NCBI GenBank assembly: GCA_022385805.1
Contig: MU277717.1
Location: 186,001-250,000 of the forward strand
Origin: Pilatotrama ljubarskyi
Lineage: Eukaryota > Basidiomycota > Agaricomycetes > Polyporales > Polyporaceae
Length of the DNA: 64,000 nt
Direction of reading: 5' to 3'
In this document: piece after piece, positions 48,393-60,656 of the stretch
Numbering within the stretch: the first letter of the stretch is position 1
Layout: each line of letters opens with the position of its first letter
The notes under the pieces: model-generated
What the model saw: the letters and a program-made list of their open reading frames with translations, nothing else
Told to the model about the DNA's origin: nothing
The model's database searches: none
Made by a program: the position numbers and the translations under genes

Positions 48393-49656
48393 TCATACCG
48401 CGTACTCTGCGTTGTGGGATGCGCGCAACGTCGATACGTTCATTGACGAGTCCGCATCCAGCTTCTTCTCCTGGTAGTATTCCGGGTGGTTCCCTTCGTG
48501 CGTTGTGGTATTGACCCGGTCTGAGAAGTTCATGGTGCTCATGAAGCTTGCCGCGGAGTCCCTCTGCCACGCTCGTCGTGTCAGCACGCGTAGAGCGATG
48601 AGTTGAGGAGAGATCGCCTGATGGTGAGTAGTATGCATCAGTCAGAGTACAGTAATACGGAACGGGCGGCTCTTGACTTACGGTGAACATAGAGTACCAT
48701 GAGAACGCGATGGCGATGTCGCTCCCCATCCCATACGTGATCACATAGGCCAAGTTCCCGAGAGTAAAGGGCAGCGCAGACTCGACGATGATCGCCACAG
48801 CACCAGTGTAGGCCTTCGTTCCCTCGTCCGTTCCGCTGAGCCGTCGACCGATGTGGATGATGCGACCGCAGATGAGCGACGTGACGATCACGTTGAACGA
48901 GAACGTGAGCGAGTTCCAGGCGGTACCGAACTTGGTCGCGATGCCGGCAAAGTAGTTGCCGTCTGGACGACCGGACTCGTAGAGCAGTCCAAGGCAGGAC
49001 GCTGCGCGCAAGACTTCACTCAGCATGACGAGGCCTACACACGATAGTACGAGCGCACCGCACCGAACGAGCCGAACCAGATAATGGCCGGGACAATGAC
49101 GATTGGATTGTTATCCCATATCACGGTGAGCCGGTGCATCTGTGTCCGTGCATGACTGCAGTGAGCATCTTCCTGTGTGTATCAGTAAACACCTACTCAC
49201 CAGAAGAGCGTCCGCCATCAGCTGGCTGACCATGACAGCGGCTGAGCCCCACGTTTGGTACCACACCGCGACGTTGTCGCTCAAGTACGCATTCATGCCC
49301 CGGGGATAGTCTGCATGGACAACCCACATCTGTTGCCCGAAGTACGACTGCGTGGTCCAGTATATGGTATTCAGGACCAGGAGCACGGTGCTGAATACGA
49401 CGAGGAACTTGTCCTGGGTTGTGCGCCGGCGAGTACGCGCGACTTGGCGGAGCGTCATGAAGTATAGTGCGAGCTCGACGCCTGCCACCATGTACTACTG
49501 GTCAGCTCCTGCTCTTCTACCGGCTGATAGTGTACGGGGTTGGGACGCAGGGGGGCGTCATACTTGGCCCTGCAATCGAAAGGAACACGCACCATAGAGG
49601 ATAGCATTGAGGTTGTTCACGACGTAGAACGAGTTTTGAAAGAGCGAAGCGGACAT
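48393..49656 (-). CDS. Basidiomycete orphan seven-transmembrane-like protein, tandem copy B
   Basis: 321 residues, five exons: 49656-49593, 49481-49201, 49139-49064, 49001-48682 and 48617-48393. Sequence and topology parallel copy A: LFQNSFYVVNNLNAILYG start, GVELALYFMTLRQVAR, FLVVFSTVLLVLNTIYWTTQ, QMWVVHADYP, YESGRPDGNYFAG loop and IVESALPFTLGNLAYVI, with a divergent C-tail. Only the last exon differs in length (225 against 246 nt), so divergence has concentrated in the cytoplasmic tail. The first intron (111 nt) is longer than its counterpart. Function unknown; a receptor-like role is inferred only from topology. Confidence 0.85.
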
Positions 49657-50328
49657 TTCTTCAGAAGTGCGGAGGAGGGTCTAGTTCGACCAAATCCTTC
49701 GACGTCTCTTGGCTCATGTACGTACGGCTTCGGCCCTTGCAGTCGCGATGGCCTCGATTCCAATAGCTCCCCGCGAGAACTGTCGAAAGGCCTGGGAGAC
49801 GTCGCCCCGAAGACAAGGAGTCTGGTAGAGTCTGCTAGCTATCGCGGACACCTCTCGAAGTCAGGTCTGAGAGTGGTCCTTTATGACTGGGAGGCTTATG
49901 CAGCGTGTCAGCGCAATCGGTAGAGCGTCGAAGTCTTGGGAGGAAGAGCGAAGGGCATGTTGAAGGCTTGGGCTCGATAAATAAGAGGGCCGAGAGAACG
50001 GATGCATGGTTGCAATGGAGAAGTTCTGCTGGAGCTGCAGACGCGCTAGAAGGCGGAACGGAAACTCTGTCCTACCGGGCGCTCCGCTGCCCTGCGAGTC
50101 GTGCCCATCCACATGCCGCGTTTTCAAGGCTTGGCACGCCACAACGAGACGTGCGCGATGGAAGAGTCGGTGGGAGGCCCATGTGCCCCGTATAGAACAC
50201 ACATCCGCGCTAGAACGCATGGTCATGGACCGAGATAAACGCAGAGACGAGCAATAGAAGTGCCATATCGCAGATGTTCAAAGTACAACAACATCGTGAG
50301 GATAGCAAACAACATCCGATAACATCAA
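49657..50328. other. Intergenic region, 0.7 kb
   Basis: Promoter of membrane-protein copy B and 3' flank of eIF3g. Open frames here lack recognisable features. Confidence 0.5.
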
Positions 50329-51564
50329 CTACCGCTGCTCCCGCGGTTCTGTGGTGAATCTGGTCAGCGCCAATTGTTGGTCTGAACAGACCAGGACGAC
50401 TTACGTGACCACTGGACACTGAGGATCAGGTTGTCGTATCCACGGCCGTGCATCTTCTCCATCGCTTTCTGCGCTGCCGCCTTGTCCTCGAAGCTGACGA
50501 ACGCGAAGCCCTTTCCTGCACCAGTCTCGCGGTCGCGTCCGACGTACACACGCGCAACACGGCCGAACACGCCGAACAAGTCGCGCAGGTCGTTCTCCTG
50601 CGTGTCTTCTGAGATGTTCGTGACACGAAGCGTGGGGAGGTCGTCTCGCGAGCCGCCTGGCCGTCCCATTGCTTCTCCGGGTCCACGTCCTCCGCCACGC
50701 ATTGAGGGAGGCACGTATTTGCCACCGGTGGTTGCTGCAGGAGCGGCGGCGGCGGGCTCCGCAGGGGTACCGGTGTCGTCGAGGCCGACAGGGGGTGTGT
50801 CTAGTCAGATCGGTAAGCATGACGATACCATCTCTGATTGCGACAAACGTACCGGCACCGTCCAGACCAGACAATGAGTCCTTGTAGGGACATTTTGCGG
50901 TAAAGTGATCGCCCTTGCACAACCGACAGACGACCTTTCCTGCTCCTGCTTTTGCGAGGTTGGCCTTGACGGACTGCTCCGCCGTGGGCTCTGGCTCAGA
51001 TGACTATGGAGAGTTAGAATGTTGAAGAACAGCTTTGTGGTGTCGTACAAGGACACGCACCTTGTTGCCGGGGCTCAGCTTCAAGTACACATTCTCTCCT
51101 ACGGTCGTAGTCGCCCGATCAGGACCGGGCTTGTTTCCCTTCTCCTGGCCAAACTTGGCCCATGTCTTCCGCTCTGCCACACTGTGGTCGACCACCGCCT
51201 TCTGCAGCACCCGCTTGATCTTCTTGGTAATCTAGAGGGAAAGAGACCTAAGGTGAGCCCCAGGAGTTAGTCTTCCATAGAGCATACGAGACTTGCCTTG
51301 ACTTTCTTACCCTCATCGTTGATGGTGTACTCGATCGTTGTACGGATGCCGTTCTCGTCTACGTAGTCTTCGACCTTTGGGGTCTCTACAAAGTAAAGGA
51401 GTGTTAGCACTACACCACCGATAACCAGGAACGGGCGCAATCAGACTTACCAAGCTCATCGACATCGTCCGCCCAGGACGTTTTGGGTGCGCTATGGCAA
51501 ACCCAGAGGTCAGCCAATCCTTTTGCACAGTGCACAAGTTGTAGACGTACCTTGCGGTGGCCAT
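50329..51564 (-). CDS. TIF35: Translation initiation factor eIF3 subunit g
   Basis: 293 residues, seven exons: 51564-51551, 51491-51451, 51385-51297, 51231-51061, 51003-50853, 50800-50405 and 50348-50329. eIF3g is a small RNA-binding subunit of the eIF3 complex that helps 40S scanning and reinitiation in the cytosol. Order of parts: N-terminal SWADDVDEL (eIF3b/i contact region), the central eIF3g domain (RTTIEYTINDEGKKVKITKKIK, split by an intron), a zinc-knuckle CRLCKGDHFTAKCPYK, a Pro/Ala-rich linker, and a C-terminal RRM with RNP2 LRVTNI and RNP1 KGFAFVSF, ending VQWSQPREQR. The third intron uses a GC donor (GCAAGT) instead of GT; the first and last exons are 14 and 20 nt. Head-to-head with COG7. 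Confidence 0.95.
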
Positions 51565-51880
51565 GGCGATGGTGTGGGGAAGGGAGAGTGTATGTGCTGA
51601 GTCTGCTCTCGCACTCAGCAAAACGCAAATGCGTTACGAGTACGTGACACAACATGTGACACGCGGTCACACTGCACCCGCAGGAATAGCGAAGCGCGCG
51701 TCGTCCAAGTCTGTCTCCCGCTGCCACAACCGCCTTTAAATCCTGGCTCTGCTCACTGAGTCTCCGAGTCCAGCTATCTGGCTGTACAAATAGGACGGAA
51801 CTGCATCTGAAATCAGGTCTGGAGTATTGGAGTGGGCAAAGGTCCATTAGCTTGACGAAATCTTGCTGGTACGGCGCGAC
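51565..51880. promoter_or_regulatory. Shared bidirectional promoter region (eIF3g / COG7)
   Basis: The 316 bases between the two divergent start codons must contain both promoters. No clear TATA box faces either gene at the usual distance; TTTAAA at about 51735 on plus is the only AT-rich element. This fits TATA-less housekeeping promoters. Confidence 0.55.
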
Positions 51881-54783
51881 ATGGCAACACTGACGGGCAC
51901 AGCTGGACAGTGAGCAGAAGGTCATAGCTCCGGCGTTTCCTTATTGAAATCCTGATCGTAATATTCAGAGCACGGCTACCAGATGGCGCGGCGGAGCAAA
52001 ATGAAGACCTCCCTTCTCTCGCCTCCTCGTCCGAGTTGCTAAGCTCCCTGGAGAGCCACCCTGACGTTGTCTCCTGGATCAACGACGTCCTCGGAGTCAC
52101 GCAGGGACCTAGCGATGTCGAACGGTCTACCGCGCTGACGGAGCTGGACCGACGTGTATCGCATCTCGTGGGGACTCTGGAGATTGCTTCGGAGGACACG
52201 TCCGCTCAGGTCGATAGACTCATAGAGGACATCTCTCGCGGCGCTTCTCGGCTCACCTATGACCTCCACTTCATGCGTGAGAGCGCGTTGTCCTTGCAGG
52301 GCACACTGCAGAACGTCGAGGGCAAGTCCAAGTCCTCTCTGGGCCCGGAGACCGATGCCGCACTCGAGAGGCTGCACTACCTCGATATCGTCAAACGGAA
52401 CATGGAGGCCACCCGGGAGGTCTTGCGGGAGGCAGAAAGCTGGAGTACGCTCGAGAGCGACGTCACGTCTCTGCTGGGAGAGAAGAGCTACGAGAAGGCC
52501 GCCGAGAGGCTTTCTGAGGCTTCCAAGAGTATGGCTGTCTTCGAGAATACCCCGGAGTACGAGAGCCGGAGGACGCTCATGGTCAGTCTGCAGAATCAGC
52601 TCGAGGCTTCTCTCAGTTCCGCTCTAGTTGCTGCGGTGAACTCCCAAGATGTGGCGGTTTGCCGGAACTACTTCTCCATCTTCCGCAACATTCAAAGGGA
52701 GTCGGAATTCCGCAATTACTACTACGGCTCGCGTCGCGGACCGCTCGTCGAGCAATGGCAAAGCGCTCGACTACGAGATTGTGATACGAGCTCGCCAGTG
52801 GACCAGTCGTCCTTGACCTTCGCGTCTTTCCTACCCACATTCTATCAGGCATTCCTGGCTATCCTCCAGACGGAGCGTACCTCCGTACCCGCCATCTTCC
52901 CTGATCCAAGACCGACACTTTCCGCTCTCATCACCTCCACCCTCTCAGCACTCCAACCGTCCTTCGCCCAACGATTGGAGGCAATGTCGACGTACTACGG
53001 CGCGACGGCGCTTGCTCAACTGATCACGGCCTATCGTGCTACGGAGGACTTCGCTAACAACACTGATAAAATCATGGAGAAAGTGAGCTACGCAACACCC
53101 GTCACATCGGGGGATCAGAAAGGGTCTGGACATCTCCGCCGTCGCTCGTCTGCGCGAATGTCAATGTCGATGTCCCGCCGTGCAGGCAGCCACCGTGCTT
53201 CCATCAGCGGGACCGGCGCTTTGGCACCTCCCGCGCTCGACTGGGATCAGGAGCTTTTCGAGCCTTTCGTGGACTTTCAAACGGACTACGGCACGCTCGA
53301 GACACGCCTCCTCGAGGATTGTCTCAAGGAAACACTGTCTGGCGATGGTCGTGGACGCATTGATCACGCTCGACTGCTGCGAGAGCGCGCCGTCGACATC
53401 TTCGGTGTTGCCGAGGAAGCCATAGCGCGTTGTATGGCTTTCACGCACGGGTACGGTGTGTCCGGCCTCGTGCAAGCCGTGGATCGGCTCATTTCTACGT
53501 TCGCGGACGCTTCCAAAGAGGAGATCCTCTCACGTCGCTCCGGCCAGAGCGGCCAGTCCCTGAGTGCGTCTGCATCAGGCGAGGATCTCTCGGACCTCGA
53601 CTACACCGCGGAAGACTGGGCAGACATCCAGGCGCTGCTGCACTTCCTCGAAGCAGTCCGCACGCTGCTCGAGCGCACCGTCTTGTTTGAAGGCAAGCTG
53701 CGGTCGACCATCGTCCAAGTATCGACGACGCTTCGCCACGCGAGGGACGATCCCACCAGCCTATATTTGTCTGGTGCGAGCAAGGGAAAGCTACAGCTCC
53801 TCATGCAGTCAACATTGAACTCGGCGGAGCTACACGAGCTGTTGAACAAAGTCGACCCGGAGCCGTCCAGCCAGCCTCCATCACGAGGCGACTCATTCCT
53901 TGCACCCACTCCCCCGACTCCGGATGCCCGCCGTTCGCCTCGGTCGTTCGCAGTCCCTCACCCGTCACTGGCCGCGGCTCCGCCTTTGCTTGTTGCCGCC
54001 CGGATTGCCATCTCGGATCTCGCCAAGACTTGCCAGCAGGCATTGCAGGATACCATCCTCTCTCCCTTGCACAAGTATCTTGCGTCGTATGCCTCATCGT
54101 CGCTGTGGTCCGCGACGGGCGACCCGAAGGCCAAGCGACCACTGGCTGGGGGAAGCGCCCTGAGCGAGGTGCAGGTACCGACGTTCTCCCTATCGCCAAG
54201 CAGCACGATGCAACATGTCGCTGAGGGTCTGCTGAACCTTCCTCGACTTTTCGAAGTCTATGCCGACGACGACGCGTTGGCGTTCTCGCTGGAGACGCTT
54301 CCTTTCGTCAGCGCCGAGCTATTGCGCGGTCTGGCAGAACCAACCCCTCCGGCGGAGGCGTCGCTCTCGTCTTCTGGCCTATCCCACGCTCGTCGTTCGC
54401 CTTCCCTCTCCCTCAAGGCGATGCCAGGTGCCTCCGGCAGTCCTATTCCACCGCCCACACTCACGCCCGAAGCAGTGTCCGCCGCATGGCTCTCCTCTCT
54501 TGGCCTATCCCTCGTCTCGCGCCTCACAGAGGACGTTCTTCCGCGCATTCCTAAGCTGACGCCTGGAGGCGCGGCGCAGCTCGCATCCGACCTGGGCTAC
54601 CTCACCAATATTGTCATGGCGCTCAACGTCGAGTCACCTGAGCTAGAGAAGTGGCGAGAATGGGTGGACGTGGACGACACAGCGGGTAGGCAGAAGCTCA
54701 AAGAGGCGCGCGAGGCGCTGGGGCCTGGCGAGAAGGATGATACGGTGATGGCTACAGTAGCGAAGTTGAGGGGTTGGTCCTAA
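51881..54783 (+). CDS. COG7: Conserved oligomeric Golgi complex subunit 7
   Basis: 947 residues, two exons: 51881-51909 and 51969-54783. COG7 belongs to lobe B of the tethering complex that catches recycling vesicles at the Golgi and so keeps glycosyltransferases in place. The N-terminus has the family pattern SHPDVVSWINDVL, followed by helical coiled-coil stretches (DRRVSHLVGTLEIASED, TYDLHFMRESALSLQ, ATREVLREAESW) and the conserved EKAAERLSEASKSM. The C-terminus ends with LGYLTNIVMALNVESPELEKW. Two low-complexity insertions (Ser/Arg-rich at about 370-395 and Pro/Ser-rich at about 620-645) are typical of fungal members. The long open frame has no ATG at its beginning; a 29-nt first exon (MATLTGTAG) with a good GTGAGC donor supplies it and keeps the phase. 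Confidence 0.85.
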
Positions 54784-57700
54784 GCTCCTCTTTCTTCACC
54801 CGGTGAGCATGTACTTGACAGGATCGTATAACATATTTCTGCACTACCGCATGGGGATATCTGTCAGCTTTCAGGAGCGAAGTATAGCACATCTGATGCA
54901 GGTACAGTATTGGCAGAATTGCGAAGCATATCGGCTCTTTGCTTCAAGTCCTGCAAGGAGACCGACCTGCGGCTGCAAGTTGCTGGTTGAGGTATGCATC
55001 TGTCCATTGCGCTGAATCCTCGCTGAGCAATGTTCCCTTGTTTCTTCTCAGCCTTCATATGCGTGACCGTCGACGGAATTCGGCAGGACCTCCGCTCGTT
55101 ATGTTATACGTACAGTCACCGTCCCCTCACTTCCACCTGCTCTGGGTGCGACAGGTTCTACGCGGAGCCACCATGGGCAACGATCAGCTTGACTCCGTCC
55201 TCGTGGTTTCGTTTCCCTTTTATTTCCTTGACTGACCCTCCCGTAGATAGTTCGACCACCTTCAAGTTCGACGTTGCGGACGTACTCGCAATCCGAAATC
55301 TGCCTTTCCGTTGTCACTTGCATGCTCCATGTGTGGGCTTGGTCTGCATTCGATTGACCGGTCCTGACTCGACTTTGGTCTCGGTATACTGTTGTGTCTT
55401 GGTTCCCTGAATTGGCCATCAAAGATGTGGATCATCGTCGAATTCCTGTGCTTCCCGCCCTTGCTATGTGCAGTTAACCTTGGCGTCGTCGTACGGGTGG
55501 CCGTTAGGTGTGTCCTCTCGGTACCATCTCCGCATTGGCTCATTGACCCAATGTCTTGGTTGTCGGTTACAGTGCGCCGACTTGTGGGCAGGCAATATCG
55601 GCTTCGCCCCGTCCTAGACCCGGATGGAGCTGTTATGAAGCCGCGACCGACAGTGCCACGAGCGGACCCCATCTTTGAGTCGTGTCCTGATGTGTTGATG
55701 TGTAGCCTCTTCTGCAAGTTTTCCACCGGCAGTATGATGTGTCTTCCGGGTCTATTCTCGGACCGACCTGTGCGTCAGGTTGCTTGCCGTCTATGGTATG
55801 CACCTGGGTCCGGGCGGTAATGCCACTGGGGGCTTTGCTGCCTGTCTCAGTCCGTAATGGCGATCCTGAGCCGAACCAACGACGTTCGGATGCATGGCCT
55901 TCTGGCGGTCCCCTAACTTCTTGACACTGGTCGCATAACTCCTGTTCCGTCTCCGGTGAGTATAATCTCAACCTTGACGAGCGGTTGGTGACGATCTCGA
56001 CGTGACGCCATTGTATCCCAGGTCTACCCGATGAATAGGCGCACGCCGACGACTTGTGCTGTATTCTCGGACAGTGTATCGCCGGTCATCCTTTGGCGAC
56101 ATCCGCGCTCGACCTTGCTGAGTAGGTCTCGTCTCGTCAGTAAGGCGATAGTGGCATGTGGCGTACGCGAGGGTCGGCGGTGGCGTCAACTCAGCAAGCA
56201 TCATCAAGTCGGGGCAGGTTGTTGCGTTGTTTCCTGGCGGTGTACGACGTCGACCGACGTTGCGGCGCGCCGATAGATTGATCGTTTCGTATGTGGCGAG
56301 CCCGACGGATGCAAGGGGGAGGCGGTGGCGAACGGGGAACGGGATGAGGCGCGTCAGAAGCTAGTCGCGGGAGGCGCCATGCATAGCGGGCGGACAAGCA
56401 AGGCGAAAACGGTGAAAGGGGATGGAAGGGGGGCCACGGTATGTGGGTGAGGGTAGGCGGACAAAGGACGATCCGAACATGGGGTGTGCGTGCGGGGCTT
56501 TATACCTGGGCGGTTCGCACTCCGCCGCGAGTTCCCGGTGAGCCTCATTGCGATTACGCCTGACCCTTCTTTTGTTCCCTCCTTCTAGCGTCACGCCGTA
56601 TGCTATTCCCCTTCAGGCCGTCTTCGGCGGCGTGCTGAGGCTGACCGCGCCTGGTGGGATCGAGGACGTGCGCGCCACATCCCACCTCGCGAGCCCGATA
56701 TCCCGCCGCCTACGCCCTCCTTCTTAGCGCTCTCTCTCCAGACCGCTTCATGAGTATATGAAGACACCGTCTGCCGCTTCTCGTGGTCGTACGACCAGAG
56801 CAACATCGACGCCACAATACCGCTGTGGCTGCGAGCGTACGCCACAACCCAACATAGACGCCGGCACGCGACGCGTCGTCCACGTGACCCCCCGTGTACC
56901 TCCTGCGTCCTCTGCTCGCGAGTCCTCCTTAAAAGTCTCTTCGACGTTCAACTTGGCGATCAACTCAATGTCTGGCTTACTTTTGATCTCTGGGACTTCG
57001 TATACGCTGTCGCCACTGCGAATAGGCGGCTTTGCGGAATATTATCGCTCTTAGAGCTCATGGAGGACTGTCGCGCGACCTGCGCCGAACATCCGCTCAA
57101 AGCTCACCGGTCACCTCGTACCGTCGAACCACGAGTCGCCCAGCTCAATCCACTCCGCCCTCAATAGCCATACCCGTGAATCATAAACGCATTTCACATA
57201 GGTAACAAACCGAAGTGACGGCCGCCTTGCGCTATACCACTCCATTCGACTGGTGCTCCTTCGGGCGCCGCGCCTGGCGGGCTCTGTACGGTACGTTTCT
57301 GAGGGCCTTCTCAGCTGCGGTATCCTCTTCTCGTGACGCTCTATTTGTTTAGCAGGACGTTACATAGGCACATAATTCGTTACCCGACCAACGCCGTCCT
57401 ACTGCATTCACCGCCCTCGCCGGACGACCGTCCTCTCCGCATCCGCTCAAGATGGCGCGAGCCCGCGAGAACTCCCACCCTCATGATGCATGACCACGTC
57501 GCCAAGCCCCAGGATAGTCTGCAAAATTGACGGTATTTTCGCCGCGTCGACGCCCACCTGGCCACTGTACGGTATCGGTGCAATCGGGTCCTCGAGCTTC
57601 TTCGTACGAACGTACTACACCTTGCGGACTTCCTAGTCCCATTCAGCTTGGCCGATCAGGCCACACGGGATTTGCTCACCCAGATGGCATCAGTACGCGG

Positions 57701-58112
57701 CCAGCTGACCGCGACACTTGACGAGATGTACTGTAGGTACGGCCGGAGAGGCACGGCAACCGTGACGGCTCATGGAATGCGCAGGTTCTATCCGCGTTCC
57801 TGGAGCCTCATTGGTCTCCAGGACGGGTGATGAGATTGGTAGAAATTGAGGCTCGGAGAGTCGGCGAAGGATGGAGGAGCGGGTCAATTGCACGCGGGCG
57901 TACGCCACAATCACGAGTACGTCGCATTGCAAAAAACTCTGCAGTAACTTACCCGTCAGCATCTGAGTCCTCTAAGGCACGCGCCAGGTGACGAGCGAAC
58001 GTTCAAGAGACTTCTCCTTTCTATTATACAATGTACAGTCCCCTCCACAATCTTCATGGCGTTTTGCATCGTCCATGGAGCCACGGTGATACGGATGGCG
58101 GCGCGCATATAC
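54784..58112. other. Gene-poor region, 3.3 kb, no gene recognised
   Basis: The longest unexplained stretch apart from 812-4664. From about 55000 to 56300 the plus strand is visibly rich in G and T, hence the minus strand in A and C, and both strands have broken open frames (for example 55262-55726 minus, 55392-55820 plus) with no identifiable motif. It may be a decayed mobile element or a non-coding transcript; I found no terminal repeats or reverse-transcriptase or transposase motif to prove it. Confidence 0.45.
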
Positions 58113-59153
58113 TTAGAACTTGACCTTGCTGACAGTCTCCCAGAAGTGCTTGCCCTGGATCTCCGCGACCTCGAGCTCGAGAGCCGAGGGCTGGCGCGAA
58201 CCGTCGCCACCGGCGAAGGTACCGGCACCCCAAGGTGAGCCTGCATGCAACGTCCGACGTCAGAGTCCCTCCAAAGAACACACTAGCGGGCAGAACGGAC
58301 GAAACGGGCGCATATATGCGCCTCGCCCCGCCATCCTATCCACAGCCGAGCATAGGACACAACACTCACCACCACGGACTTCGCTCAAGTTCGTGAGCTG
58401 GCCGAACGCCTTGCTGTACCCGAGGGGCACGAAGATCATGCCGTGGTGGACGAAGGTCGACATCGCGGCGATGATCGTCGACTCCTGGCCGCCTCCAGGG
58501 GAAGCGGTGGAGACGAACGCGGAGACGTACTTGCCCGCGAGCGCGCCCGAGGCCCAGAGGCCGCCGGTCGCGTCCCAGAACGCCTTCCACTGGCCGGGGA
58601 AGTTGCCGTAGCGGGTGGGTATGCCGAAGACGAAGGCGTCGAACTGGGGGAGGTCGGTCGGCGCGAGGACGGGGTACGCGGGCTTGGGCGGCGCGTGCAT
58701 CTTTTGGAGGATCTCCTCCGGGAGCGTCTCAGCGATCCTGCGAGGGTGCGCGCGTGAGCAGAGCTAGAGCCGAGTCCGGGAGAAGGGGAACGCACTGGTA
58801 GATGGTGGCTGAACCTCCGGCAGCGGTGATACCGGCCTTGACGCCTTCGGCCACTGCATGCATGGGCTGGAATGAGCACGCGGATAGAGCATGAACGAGA
58901 CGCGATGCGCACGCTTGGCGATGTGGCCATACATGGAGTAGATGACGATCGCGACCTTGGGAGTAGACATGGTTGCAGCGGGTGCGGTCTCTGTTACAGG
59001 TGCAGGGGTAGTCTCAGGGGCGGGTGCGGGGTTGGTCGCAGGTGCAGTAGCAGCAGCGGGTGCGGCGGGGGGTGCGGGAGCTTGAGCAGGCTTAGGGGCG
59101 GGTGCGGGGTCGTCGGTGTGGTTGTTCTTGAGGCGCTTTCCGGGGAAGCACAT
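58113..59153 (-). CDS. Flavodoxin-type NAD(P)H:quinone oxidoreductase (WrbA/Pst2-like)
   Basis: 264 residues, four exons: 59153-58913, 58853-58796, 58737-58370 and 58240-58113. FMN-dependent two-electron reduction of benzoquinones protects against radical cycling; in wood-decay fungi these enzymes also serve lignin and aromatic breakdown. The flavodoxin-like FMN loop is [20 protein letters not shown] (about 64-83); further family motifs are [23 protein letters not shown] in two parts, [11 protein letters not shown] and [19 protein letters not shown]. It has about 60 extra N-terminal residues of Pro/Ala/Thr repeats starting MCFPGKR. The early cysteine and basic residues suggest lipid or membrane attachment, as proposed for eisosome-associated Pst2/Rfs1 relatives, but this is inference. 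The standard WrbA core begins at MSTPKVAIV. Confidence 0.93.
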
Positions 59154-60326
59154 TCAAGAAGCGGCTGAGGAGTGCAGGAGCGGAGGGGAGACGAGCGGCC
59201 GGGTTATATACATCGATCGAGCGTCTAGGGCAGGAGGACTGTCTGGGATGCCGTGAGACGTTCTGTCCTCGATTGGGGAGCAGTCCGTTCTTCCGCGTTC
59301 TTTCCTCCAGCCACCGTATCCAGTCCCCTGCCCTCGGTCCCCGCTCCCTTTATCCCCGCCGTTCCCCGGGACCCCTCGCACACCCGGAAATCAGCGATTC
59401 CAAATTTCCCCCACGATAGATGGCTGCAGCGCACGAAGAGAGGACCGAGTACTGGTCGCGCGTGGTGTGGCCCATGCCATCGTCTCGTCTCGTCCGCTGT
59501 GTCGTCATAGTCGACAAGTACTGCAGCGCGTTAGACGCCCCTTACGCGCTCCTTCCATATCCGGAATGATTCTCTCGTCCACCTCCCGCGATCGAGCTCC
59601 TCCCCACAAATGGCCTCTTTTTCTGAATAATCCGCTGATGCTGACCGCTGCTCTATCTGTCAACTATATCACGGCTACGCCGTCGACGTGATCCTAGCAG
59701 CCAGGCTCCCTGCTTACCAAGAGCGACCTACGGCAACATCAAAGAGACCAAGCACCAGCGATCATCCAGGATGGGTGTATACGCTCTCACACACCCGAAA
59801 CGTCCGCGCGCTTCTGTCGACGAATAGAGTCGTGTTTCTCCTTACACGGTAACCCGTTCTGGCACGAATCGTTCATCCCGACCTTGTAGGCCGTACGCCG
59901 GAAAGTCTCTACTCTACCTGCCCCGTCTGCTTTGCTCATTCATCTGCTCTTCTCATCGACAAATTCAGCGATGTCATTCAGATTATCATCAGAGATGCAT
60001 GCGTCGCAACCTCGCTCGAAACGCCATCGACCGGAGAGGGACGTCGATGCCCTGCTACAGCAATGCAGCCTGGGACTGACCAAGAAGCCCTGGCCGTCGT
60101 CAGCACTATTTGTCTATTTGTGCCTCCTGTGTACTGATCGAGCAATCAGTTCCCGCGTCCCAATCAATTGTGTATTATGGTACGCCCGTGCGTATTCTTA
60201 GAGCGCCATCTTACCTGAATCCTACCGAACCAGATTACGAATCGCCTTGCTGCAGCTCACTGCTCTGCTCACCGTGTTCCCAGTACGTCCAATACTCAGA
60301 TATGTCACCGAGGGCTATTTCTACCG
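59154..60326. other. Intergenic region, 1.2 kb
   Basis: Promoter of the quinone reductase on the left; the rest has no recognisable gene up to the tRNA-His at 60327. Confidence 0.5.
59214..59220 (-). promoter_or_regulatory. TATA box of the quinone reductase
   Basis: TATATAA on minus, about 61 bp upstream of the start codon at 59153. Confidence 0.55.
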
Positions 60327-60411
60327 GTCCTTGTCGATTAGTGGTTAGATCATCACGTTGTGGTACTTCCACAGAACCGTGAAGACGGAGGCTCGAATCC
60401 TCCCTGGGACA
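60327..60411 (+). tRNA. tRNA-His (anticodon GUG), with 13-nt intron
   Basis: Anticodon stem TCACG/CGTGA encloses TTGTGG, giving anticodon GTG. D stem GATT/GATC-type pairs and T arm GGAGG-CTCGAAT-CCTCC fold. The acceptor GTCCTTG pairs with CTGGGAC except for a T-T mismatch at 6-67. A 13-nt intron (TACTTCCACAGAA) follows position 37; without it the length is 72. The base before G1 is also G, matching the G-1 that tRNA-His needs. A TTTT run just downstream can terminate Pol III. Confidence 0.85.
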
Positions 60412-60656
60412 TTCTTTTGCCATGCTTTTTATTCGCCTTCGAATCAGAACAACATTCCAACGTGCGTTCTTCTTTGGCTTGTAGTGTTGTCGGCCGTGGG
60501 CCTTGAAAAGAAAGATATTTTCTTCACAACACTCCACGAGACTTTGCTGCTGTATTGTATTCACCCGGGCCCAGGTGACAATCTCAGCGGTCGGACTGCG
60601 GTGAGTCCACCGTCTCTCCATCGGACGGAAATGTGACATTTTGGGAACAACTCCCG

